A DNA stretch of 19,250 bases from Bacteroidota bacterium. Its GTDB lineage: Bacteria; Bacteroidota; Rhodothermia; Balneolales; Balneolaceae. The notes beneath the pieces were generated by a model. That model ran no database searches and had not been told where the DNA came from. It saw only the letters and a list, made by a program, of their open reading frames with translations. The position numbers were made by a program, and so were the translations under genes. The stretch covers positions 1-19,250 of the forward strand of contig JAGXIS010000054.1 of the NCBI GenBank assembly GCA_024635465.1, written 5' to 3'. Position 1 is the stretch's first letter. Each line of letters begins with the position of its first letter. Positions 7,043 to 14,672 of this stretch are shown in pieces.

Positions 7043-9697
7043 TTAGTCATTTTTCAGATTATTAACCGGGTTAGACAATGCAATTTTTATGGATTGGTAA
7101 CTGATAGTTATTAGAGAAAGAGTGAGTACTACCAATCCAGCAATAATGAGGCTTTGATAGCTATTTGAAATTCTGTAAGCATAATTTTGAAGCCACAATT
7201 CTGCAAGAAAATAAGTTAGAGGAGCAGCTATTATAAATGATATGAAAACAGTCATTAACATTTCCTTATTAAACAGGATTAAGATACTTGAGAAATCTGC
7301 CCCAAGAATTTTTCGGACTCCCATCTCTTTTCTCCTTTTTTCTGCATTAAAAGAAGCCAAGCTGAACAATCCCATACAAGCAATTAAGACTGCAATAAAG
7401 GTGAAAACAGCAAATACTGAACGCTGTCGCGTATCATTTTCATAAAGTTGTTCAAACTGCTGATCAATAAAATGATATTCGATCGGGAAAAATGGTGAAA
7501 ATTCATTCCAGACCTCTTCTATAGATGTAAGTGTTCCGTTGATATTTTCTGATTCAACCTTAACAAGGAATTCTCTTCTATCATCATTCATGGCTACTAC
7601 AAGTGGTGCTATTGGTTGGTAAAGTGATTGAAAGTGAAAATCTTCTACAACACCTATGACTACCCTTGCAGTTGAATCAAGAAACTGATTTTGGAAACGC
7701 TTCCCAATGGCTAGTTCCGGAGTCCAGCCAAACATATCTGCTGCAGTTTTATTAATTATCACTGAATTTGTTGAATCTGATGCATACTCATTGCTAAAAT
7801 CCCTTCCTGCGAGCATATTCAGATCCATAACTTCTGAGAAATTATGATCTGTAAAAAGTGTTTTAAGTGTATGTGTTTGGTCCCAGTTTTCTCCGGCTCG
7901 GAACAAATAATTATCATAAAAACCCCCCGGTGTTCCAGACATAGCACTGCTAATTTCAACGCCCGGTATTTGTTCTAAGGATTGTTGGAATGTTTCAAGT
8001 CTTTCACTTACTGATAAATTAATATCAATATTTAAAAGTTGATTTGACTCAAAACCCAATGATTTATTTGAAATAAAGTTTAGTTGCTGATTTACAATAA
8101 GAGTTCCGATAATGAGCAAACTGGATACTGTAAACTGAAAAACAATAAGTCCTTTTCGTACAAAAAGTTGTGAAACACCAAAGTTTATTTTCTCTTTTAG
8201 TGCCTTAACCGGTTCAAAACTGGAAAGAAAAAGTGCCGGGTATATGCCCGATAACAGACCCGTTATTAGGATAAAAAGAAAAGAGAAAAAGAGAATCTGG
8301 GGTGAAAAAAGACTTATTGATATGTTTTTTCCTGTAAGCTGCTCGAAAAGAGGTGTTGTATAATAAACAATTAGAAATGATAGTATTCCTGCTGAAAAGC
8401 TCATTAAAAGTGACTCGCCTAGAAACTGTGCCATCAAATTTGAACGATGAGCTCCCAACGTTTTTCGGATTCCAATTTCTTTAGCTCTGCTTACAGATCG
8501 TGCTGTTGCCATGTTAACAAAATTGACACATGCAACAATGATGATAAGCAGTGCAACGATACCAAACATATAAATGATGGTCTTATCTCCATGTGCAATT
8601 TGAGAATCATATTGAATATCATTTGCAAAGTACACTTCAGATAAGGGCAATAGAGCCAATTCTATGCGGCGATTATTTTGTGCTATATTATCGCCAAAGT
8701 ATTTATTTATAAAAGAAGTCAATTGGCTTTCGAGTTGTTCTGGCTGAACATTCGGTGCTAAAAGTATATATGTGTGTAGGTTATTCCACCACCATCCGGA
8801 ATAAAAAGCGGCATTTTTAAAAGTTTCCATACTGGCAACAAGGTCAAACTCAATATGAGATTGTGCATTGGGTGGTTTTTTAAAAACTCCGGTTATTTCG
8901 TATTCATTATCATTATTAACACGGATTGTTTTACCAATAGCATCCTCATTACCAAAGTATTTTAATGCTGTTTCTTCAGAAATTGCAACAGTATAAGGCT
9001 GACTTAATACTGTTTCCGGATTTCCTTGAATGAGTGGCCAGGAAAAGACATCAAATAAATTAGCATCAGCAATATAAAAACGATCTTCTGTAAAATTGTT
9101 GTTATCAATAGTTACAACTCCATCGGATGGCATTATTCTAATAACTTCTTCGATGGTATTGGGAAAATCAATTTTCAGCGCGTCGGCAAATGGCGCGGAG
9201 GTAATACCGATTTTTCGGAATCCGTCATTCCCTTCCATTAAACGAGTAACCTTGTATATGCGATCCTCCTTTTCATGAAATCTATCATAGTTTAATTCAT
9301 TGTGAATAAACAAATAGATAAACAGACAGCAGACAATCGCTATTGCTAAACCTGAGATATTAATTCCTGCATATAATTTGTTCTGAGAGAGATTTCTTCG
9401 GGCGACTTTTAAATAATTTGAGATCATTGCGGGCATCCATTTTGATTCTTTCCACGGCGGGGTGGCGACTGTCTTAGTTGTTTTCGTTTTGTACATTTCA
9501 TCAGCTATAGGATCAGGCTCCCCAAATGTTTTGGTAGCTTTATAGAAAGCTTCTTCTTCCGAAAGCCCTTCAGCTTTTAACCGCTCCATTTCATCCCGCA
9601 AATGAGATTCAAGTTCTGCAATATCTCCATCTTCGAAGGCAGGACTACGTCGGAGTTGGCGTTTCCAGATTTGTATAGATTTTTCGAGGTTAAACAT
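7043..9697 (-). CDS. MacB/FtsX-type ABC permease with N-terminal permease-prefix domain
   Basis: This 884-residue protein starts with a soluble charged segment (1-70: ELESHLRDEMERLKAEGLSEEEAF, then FGEPDPIADEMY), the prefix domain found on PadR-linked permeases. A first membrane helix (about 109-131) is followed by a large MacB-type periplasmic domain (about 135-365) and an FtsX domain with three helices (about 374-490). That domain holds the cytoplasmic signature RAKEIGIRKTLGAHRSNL (404-421). The layout then repeats: a helix near 516-535, a second periplasmic domain, and a final FtsX domain with RRKEMGVRKILGA. This duplicated form has 8 helices in one chain. MacB relatives move lipoproteins, peptides or antimicrobials, or transmit force to envelope enzymes. 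No ATP-binding subunit is encoded in this window, so the partner must be elsewhere. It follows padR on the same strand, which points to PadR control. Confidence 0.93.
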   Translation of the reverse strand: MFNLEKSIQIWKRQLRRSPAFEDGDIAELESHLRDEMERLKAEGLSEEEAFYKATKTFGEPDPIADEMYKTKTTKTVATPPWKESKWMPAMISNYLKVARRNLSQNKLYAGINISGLAIAIVCCLFIYLFIHNELNYDRFHEKEDRIYKVTRLMEGNDGFRKIGITSAPFADALKIDFPNTIEEVIRIMPSDGVVTIDNNNFTEDRFYIADANLFDVFSWPLIQGNPETVLSQPYTVAISEETALKYFGNEDAIGKTIRVNNDNEYEITGVFKKPPNAQSHIEFDLVASMETFKNAAFYSGWWWNNLHTYILLAPNVQPEQLESQLTSFINKYFGDNIAQNNRRIELALLPLSEVYFANDIQYDSQIAHGDKTIIYMFGIVALLIIIVACVNFVNMATARSVSRAKEIGIRKTLGAHRSNLMAQFLGESLLMSFSAGILSFLIVYYTTPLFEQLTGKNISISLFSPQILFFSFLFILITGLLSGIYPALFLSSFEPVKALKEKINFGVSQLFVRKGLIVFQFTVSSLLIIGTLIVNQQLNFISNKSLGFESNQLLNIDINLSVSERLETFQQSLEQIPGVEISSAMSGTPGGFYDNYLFRAGENWDQTHTLKTLFTDHNFSEVMDLNMLAGRDFSNEYASDSTNSVIINKTAADMFGWTPELAIGKRFQNQFLDSTARVVIGVVEDFHFQSLYQPIAPLVVAMNDDRREFLVKVESENINGTLTSIEEVWNEFSPFFPIEYHFIDQQFEQLYENDTRQRSVFAVFTFIAVLIACMGLFSLASFNAEKRRKEMGVRKILGADFSSILILFNKEMLMTVFISFIIAAPLTYFLAELWLQNYAYRISNSYQSLIIAGLVVLTLSLITISYQSIKIALSNPVNNLKND

Positions 9698-9711
9698 ATT
9701 CTTAAGATTTT

Positions 9712-9777
9712 TAGCTTTCAGCTGTCAGCTATCAACTCATCCTCTGACAGCTGGTAACTGAATGCTGATGGCTTATT
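9712..9777. repeat. Heptad repeat array in two inverted arms (padR-permease gap)
   Basis: The whole gap splits into 7-bp units. Left arm: TAGCTTT (9712), CAGCTGT (9719), CAGCTAT (9726), CAACTCA (9733). A TCC spacer (9740-9742) follows. Right arm: TCTGACA (9743), GCTGGTA (9750), ACTGAAT (9757), GCTGATG (9764), GCTTATT (9771). The left units are reverse complements of the same GCTGAnA-like word as the right units. The innermost match is a perfect 10-bp stem, CAGCTGTCAG (9719-9728) with CTGACAGCTG (9744-9753). The array runs into the padR stop codon. It could form an intercistronic RNA hairpin that tunes permease expression, or be a small mobile repeat. Confidence 0.65.
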
Positions 9778-10115
9778 TAAGCCCACTCCGGACTTGGTCC
9801 CCATAACTTCTTCAGTACTTCGTGTACACTCAGCCACTGTTGTTTAGCAGTCGCCAGTTCTTCACGTCCGGTATCCGTAATCGCGTAGTACTTGCGCCGT
9901 CGTCCTTCTTCCGAAACTTCCCAACGAGATTGAATGCACCCGTCTTTTTGTAGTTTGTGCAAAACAGGATAGAGCATTCCATCCGACCACTCCAGCGTAC
10001 CGCCTGATAATTTCTTTACGTCCTGGATGATCTGGTATCCATAACTTTCACCTCGTTTCAATATGGTGAGGATAAGTGGTCGCGTTGAGGCTGCCATAAG
10101 TTCTTTTGATATCAT
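9777..10115 (-). CDS. PadR-family transcriptional regulator
   Basis: This is a 112-residue one-domain repressor. The winged helix-turn-helix is clear: LILTILKRGESYGYQIIQDVKKLSGG (14-39), then SDGMLYPVLHKLQKDGCIQSRW (44-65), and the wing EEGRRRKYYAITDTGREEL (69-87). A short C-terminal helix for dimerisation follows. This length fits the short PadR class that controls neighbouring transporters, often in response to small aromatic or membrane-active compounds; the ligand is unknown. The start MISKELMAASTRPL matches the usual PadR N-terminus. It is the first gene of the operon with the permease, 79 bp before that gene's start, and the gap is a heptad-repeat hairpin. Twin palindromes 40-93 bp upstream of its start are strong candidates for its own operators, so autoregulation is likely. 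Confidence 0.95.
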   Translation of the reverse strand: MISKELMAASTRPLILTILKRGESYGYQIIQDVKKLSGGTLEWSDGMLYPVLHKLQKDGCIQSRWEVSEEGRRRKYYAITDTGREELATAKQQWLSVHEVLKKLWGPSPEWA

Positions 10116-10154
10116 CTATTCGTTCTTTTTGTTTGTACTAAATATTCCTCTAAC

Positions 10155-10179
10155 AGTTACATAGAAAGTCTATGTAACT
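10155..10179. promoter_or_regulatory. Probable PadR operator 1
   Basis: Perfect 11-bp arms AGTTACATAGA (10155-10165) and TCTATGTAACT (10169-10179) surround a 3-bp centre. The core is TACATAG-N5-CTATGTA. The TACAT/ATGTA half-site pair and spacing resemble known PadR sites (ATGT-N-ACAT type). The site lies 40 bp upstream of the padR start. The assignment to PadR is inference from position and pattern. Confidence 0.7.
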
Positions 10180-10189
10180 CGAACTATTA

Positions 10190-10208
10190 TACATAGTACT
10201 ACTATGTA
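10190..10208. promoter_or_regulatory. Probable PadR operator 2
   Basis: Perfect 9-bp arms TACATAGTA (10190-10198) and TACTATGTA (10200-10208) surround one central base. The core is again TACATAG-N5-CTATGTA, identical to operator 1. It is displaced by exactly 32 bp, about three helical turns, so two dimers would sit on one DNA face. It lies 134 bp before the divergent gene at 10342, so it might also affect that promoter. Confidence 0.7.
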
Positions 10209-10341
10209 AGTCAATATGAAATGGGAATTTTTTTCGACAATTTCTTTTGTTATAAAAGAAATAAAGTTCGTCACATTTATTATTTCGAATGGATGATGTT
10301 TTTTAAAATTATCTTTTCAATCCAAATACTAACTATTTGTT

Positions 10342-11250
10342 ATGATCAATAAGACTTTATCAACTGTTCTGCTCCTATTTGTATTGACGACTTCTTCATT
10401 CGCTCAAAACGGTCAACAACTAAGTGGACATGAAATGGATTTTTGGGTAGGCGAATGGGACCTGACCTGGACGGTAAATGGTGACGAGGGAGGTGGGACC
10501 AATTCCGTTACAAAAACGCTAGGTGGTGCGGTCATACATGAACATTTTTCCGGAATATATGGACCAAATGGAGGCTATCTTGGTGAAAGCTTCACAACAT
10601 TTAACCCACGTTCTCAAACTTATTATCAAACTTGGGTAGATATGAACGGAGGCTACCTAGATTTTACATTCAACAGTGAAGATGACAAATATATATTCAT
10701 AAGAGAAGTAGATTTCGGGCAGGGTCCTGTTAGAACACGGATGGTTTTTTATAATATTAAACCACACAGTTTTACATGGGACTGGCAGAGATATAACTTT
10801 GAGACTGAAGAATGGGCGACAAACTGGCAAATTATTTACCAAAGGAAAAATAAAATCGAGAATTTGAGTTTAGACAAGTTTAGATGGATGACCGGGCGTT
10901 GGACAAATAATCAAAATGGCACACAAGAGGTTTGGAAATATTCAGATGACCAATCTATGCTTGAAGGATATGCTGTTAGTTTTAATGAAGAAACTTCAGA
11001 TAGTACTATAACTGAGCAACTTAAAATTATAGAAAAGGATGGTACTTTTATCTTTATTGCTCATCCGGCTTCATCTTCAACACCAACAGAATTTCCAATT
11101 ATCTCAGCTACAGACAAAAATTTTGTCAGCTATAACCCGGATCATGACTTCCCAAAAAGAGTCGAGTATCATCGCCTGGATGAAAACAGACTGGGAGCAA
11201 TTATTAAGGATGAAAAGCAAATGCAAAGATTTTTGTTTAGATCTAATTAA
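10342..11250 (+). CDS. Exported two-domain protein: DUF1579-like plus DUF6265-like
   Basis: This 302-residue protein has a signal peptide (about 1-21, ending SSFAQ). The mature part holds two beta-rich lipocalin-like (calycin-type) halves. The N-terminal half (about 30-168) opens with FWVGEWDLTW and looks like DUF1579. The C-terminal half (about 177-300) opens with FRWMTGRWTNN and continues with QEVWKYSDDQSMLEGY, IFIAHPASSSTPTEFP, DHDFPKRVEYH and LGAIIKDE, which fits DUF6265. Both halves begin with the same kind of W-x-G-x-W strand, so the protein looks like a fusion of two related barrels. Ligand unknown; periplasmic. It is divergent from padR and shares the operator-bearing gap, but it is separated from susC by 342 bp and is probably transcribed separately. 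Confidence 0.75.
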   Translation: MINKTLSTVLLLFVLTTSSFAQNGQQLSGHEMDFWVGEWDLTWTVNGDEGGGTNSVTKTLGGAVIHEHFSGIYGPNGGYLGESFTTFNPRSQTYYQTWVDMNGGYLDFTFNSEDDKYIFIREVDFGQGPVRTRMVFYNIKPHSFTWDWQRYNFETEEWATNWQIIYQRKNKIENLSLDKFRWMTGRWTNNQNGTQEVWKYSDDQSMLEGYAVSFNEETSDSTITEQLKIIEKDGTFIFIAHPASSSTPTEFPIISATDKNFVSYNPDHDFPKRVEYHRLDENRLGAIIKDEKQMQRFLFRSN

Positions 11251-11592
11251 GTCTTTAAAAAATTTATTTCTCAAACTTTTTTGAAATGACAGACTGATAC
11301 TTCCCTTCTAATAAATCGATTAGGTAAAAACCCGATGAAAATACACCTTCTCATTGAAAGTTGATGTATTCACTTTCTATAGACGATGTTTATCTGAATC
11401 AAGTGCTTAAATCGTTTATATAGAAGATATTATGAGTTCATCACTAATTATCAGTAGTCCATCCCACTAAACGTTTGTTTATCACATTTAGTTTAGAACC
11501 TGCCTTAAATCTCATAAATATTATCTTAATTATTATCTTATCTTCTTTAATTCTTAAAGATGAATCAACAATAAATTTAAAAAGAGATATTT
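11251..11592. other. 342-bp leader region upstream of susC-like gene
   Basis: No coding region is seen. It contains an imperfect hairpin: TTCTATA (11375-11381) with TATAGAA (11419-11425), continued by ACGAT (11383-11387) with ATCGT (11411-11415) and a 23-nt loop. A CTAAAC/GTTTAG pair lies around 11467-11496. I find no exact TAnnTTTG box. The long leader is compatible with post-transcriptional control, as seen for some SusC genes, but no known riboswitch is recognised. Confidence 0.4.
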
Positions 11593-14500
11593 ATGAGTTA
11601 TAAGCTACAATTCTCCAGTATTTTATTGGTACTGCTATTTTTTGCTTCAACCGGATATACACAAGCCCAGACTGTTTCAGGACTTGTTACTTCAGCAGAA
11701 AACGGTGAACCATTAGCAGGAATCACTGTCATTTTGGAAGGCACCACCACCGGTGTTGCTACTGATATTGAGGGTGAATATAATATTGATTTGAATAGTG
11801 ATCAATTCCAAAATGGGGTCTTAATGTTCTCCGGAGTTGGTTTTATTCAACAATCAGTTATAATTAACGGACGTTCTGAAATCAACGTTCAATTAGAAAC
11901 CGATATAAATCTACTTGATGAAGTAGTTGTAATTGGTTTTGGTTCACAGATTAAAGAAAAAGTAACCGGAAACATTTCCAGCATATCAGCCTCGGAAATC
12001 GAAGGTGTTCCTATTAACAGTTTGGAACAAGCCATTCAGGGTAAAGCTGCAGGTGTTTTTATTCAAACGAATAATGGTAAATTGGGTCAGGGAATACAGG
12101 TGCGTGTTCGTGGTTCTGCTTCTGTTTCTGCTAGCAATCAGCCTTTATATGTTATTGATGGAACTTCTGTCACCACAGCTAACCTATCCAATACTTCTGC
12201 TGCAACAAATCCCCTAGCAGATATCAATCCTAATGATATTGAATCCATTGATATTTTAAAGGATGCTTCAGCCGCAGCTATATACGGCTCTCGTGGTTCT
12301 AATGGTGTTGTTCTGATTACCACTAAATCAGGTCGGGCAGGTGTAACCCAGTTTGATGCGAATTATGCAGTAAGCACAAGTGAGCCGGCAGGTAATAAAG
12401 AATGGCTAAACGGAGATCAGTACTTAGAATTATTTGACGAAGCCTTTGCAAACTCTTCTACTGATGGAACTATAAACGGTACCTTGTTTGGATTTACTAG
12501 AGATGGGCTTTATGATACGTTCATCCCGGGATGGGACCAAGGGTACAACACCGACTGGCAAGAGCTCGCGTATCAAGATAATCTCTCTCATAAATTTGAT
12601 TTGAGTGCAAGTGGTGGGGATGATAAAACCCGTTTTCGTGTAAGTGGCCAGTACAATGGCCAGGAAGGGATTCTCATTGATAATACCTTTGATAGAATCA
12701 GCGGTCGTTTAAATTTGGATCATACCGCTAATGATAAAGTAATGATCGGTACTAACCTTAATGTAATTAATACGATTAATAACCGACTTTCCAGTGATAA
12801 CGCATTTTCTACTCCGATTCAGTTAGTTGCTTTACCACCGGTACAGCGGCCTTATAATGATGATGGAGAGCCTTCAAATCAAACCGTATATGACAATGGT
12901 TTGTTATTCCGTGATGGTGCAACTTTTGAAACTACAGTTTTCCGTGCTTTGGGGAATGCTTTCATCAATTATGAGCCCGTTGAGAATCTGATTTTACGAG
13001 GTGAATTTGGCGCTGACGTACTGGATCAAAATGAGGAACGCTGGTTTGGCAGTTCAGTAAGCCAGTTTACAGGCGCAGCACGTGGTGCTGCTGACAACCG
13101 ATATGTGCGTGTTGTAAACATCAACTCCCAGGCTTATGCAAATTACATAAAAGACTTCGCTCAAGTACATTCCATTGATATCACAGCCGGTCTTTCTACT
13201 CAGCAGGTAGAAACTGATGTGGTATCTGTTAGCGGTATTGACTTTCCCAATGATTTTTTCCGTCAGGTAGGAAGTGCAGCTACTATTGATGGAGGTGATG
13301 CAACCGTTACTACTTATACTTTCACCAGCTATTTCGCCAGAGCAAATTACAGTTTTGATGATACTTATCTCTTTCCTGTAAGTGGTACGGTTGACGGTTC
13401 ATCAAGATTTGGAGAAAATAACCGATACGGGTTTTTCCCATCAGCTTCTGTCGGTTGGATTATTTCAAATGAAAATTTCCTGGAAGACGTTGAACAAATA
13501 AGTTTCTTAAAGCTTCGTGCCAGTTATGGATTTACGGGAAATGCTGAAATTAATAATTTCCAATCTCGTGGATTATACGGGGCAGGTGCTTATGGAGGAT
13601 CTTCCGGTTTAAGTCCTACTCAATCTCCGAATCCGAATCTTAAATGGGAAACAACCAAACAATTTAACGTAGGTGTTGATTTAGCTCTTTTTTCAGACCG
13701 AGTAACGGCTGAAGTAGATTACTATAATAAAAACACTGAAGACTTATTGCTTAATGTAAACGTACCTGCGACTACCGGTTTTACGACTCAAACCAGAAAT
13801 GTTGGGGCACTTGAAAACAATGGTTTTGAGTTTGTTTTAACGACCCGAAATTTTGTTGGAGAGTTTAATTGGTCAACTACCTTTAATTTTGGTGCTAACC
13901 AAAATAAGATCACCAATCTTGATGGACAGGTTATTCAAGGCAATTTTGTAAGTCAGGCTGTAGAAGGAGAACCTATTGGTGTATTTTTTGGCAGAGAATA
14001 TGCAGGCGTTGATCCTGACAATGGTGACGCATTGTACTACGTACATAGTGCTGATGGGAAAGACTATAATGCCGGTACTACAAATAGCTTCAACGGTGCA
14101 AACAGAGTGGTTATTGGTGATCCTAATCCTGATTTCCAGGGAGGTATTGGTAACACGTTTAACTATAAGGGATTTGACCTTAATATCTTCTTCCAGTATG
14201 TGTATGGAAATGATATTTACAACGGTGGTGGAACCTTCCAGTCAGCTAATGCCGATTTCTTTGACAATCAGACTGTAGATCAAATGAATAGATGGCAAAA
14301 TCCGGGTGATATAACCGATGTACCGCAAGCTCGCCTCTTAGGTGGAAACGGAACCGGTGAATCTTCAAGATACTTAAGTGATGGCAGTTACCTTCGTTTG
14401 AAAACAGTAACGTTAGGATATAGCTTGCCACAAAGTGCAGTTGATCTTCTTTCATTGAGAAGTGCAAGATTATACTTCACAGGTCTTAATATTTTGACCT

Positions 14501-14631
14501 TTACGAATTACGACGGATGGGATCCTGAAGTGAATACAGACTTCACAGCAAGTAATATAACCCTGGGAACAGATTTTTATGCTGCTCCACAGCCCAAAAC
14601 ATTTGAAATTGGCATAAACATAGGATTTTAA
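11593..14631 (+). CDS. SusC/RagA-family TonB-dependent outer-membrane transporter
   Basis: This 1012-residue protein has a signal peptide (about 1-25, cleavage near TQA-Q). It carries a CarboxypepD-regulatory-like beta-sandwich (about 27-102: VSGLVTSAENGEPLAGITVILEGTTTG) and a TonB-contact segment, DEVVVIGFG (109-117). The plug domain (about 122-250) holds the SusC marks PLYVIDG (184-190) and DIESIDILKDASAAAIYGSRGSNG (215-238). A 22-strand barrel is expected to fill the rest, ending in the aromatic terminal strand EIGINIGF. With SusD it forms a lid-and-barrel complex for TonB-driven import of large nutrients. No N-terminal STN domain is present, so signalling through an anti-sigma factor is not expected. 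The stop shares a base with an ATG at 14631. Substrate cannot be deduced. Confidence 0.96.
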   Translation: MSYKLQFSSILLVLLFFASTGYTQAQTVSGLVTSAENGEPLAGITVILEGTTTGVATDIEGEYNIDLNSDQFQNGVLMFSGVGFIQQSVIINGRSEINVQLETDINLLDEVVVIGFGSQIKEKVTGNISSISASEIEGVPINSLEQAIQGKAAGVFIQTNNGKLGQGIQVRVRGSASVSASNQPLYVIDGTSVTTANLSNTSAATNPLADINPNDIESIDILKDASAAAIYGSRGSNGVVLITTKSGRAGVTQFDANYAVSTSEPAGNKEWLNGDQYLELFDEAFANSSTDGTINGTLFGFTRDGLYDTFIPGWDQGYNTDWQELAYQDNLSHKFDLSASGGDDKTRFRVSGQYNGQEGILIDNTFDRISGRLNLDHTANDKVMIGTNLNVINTINNRLSSDNAFSTPIQLVALPPVQRPYNDDGEPSNQTVYDNGLLFRDGATFETTVFRALGNAFINYEPVENLILRGEFGADVLDQNEERWFGSSVSQFTGAARGAADNRYVRVVNINSQAYANYIKDFAQVHSIDITAGLSTQQVETDVVSVSGIDFPNDFFRQVGSAATIDGGDATVTTYTFTSYFARANYSFDDTYLFPVSGTVDGSSRFGENNRYGFFPSASVGWIISNENFLEDVEQISFLKLRASYGFTGNAEINNFQSRGLYGAGAYGGSSGLSPTQSPNPNLKWETTKQFNVGVDLALFSDRVTAEVDYYNKNTEDLLLNVNVPATTGFTTQTRNVGALENNGFEFVLTTRNFVGEFNWSTTFNFGANQNKITNLDGQVIQGNFVSQAVEGEPIGVFFGREYAGVDPDNGDALYYVHSADGKDYNAGTTNSFNGANRVVIGDPNPDFQGGIGNTFNYKGFDLNIFFQYVYGNDIYNGGGTFQSANADFFDNQTVDQMNRWQNPGDITDVPQARLLGGNGTGESSRYLSDGSYLRLKTVTLGYSLPQSAVDLLSLRSARLYFTGLNILTFTNYDGWDPEVNTDFTASNITLGTDFYAAPQPKTFEIGINIGF

Positions 14632-14672
14632 TGAAAGCCATAGAATCTAAAACCGTTTTAATAATTCATATC

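Noticed and set aside
9712..9777. CRISPR-like repeat array
   Set aside because: The units are only 7 bp and contiguous, with no spacers and no cas genes.
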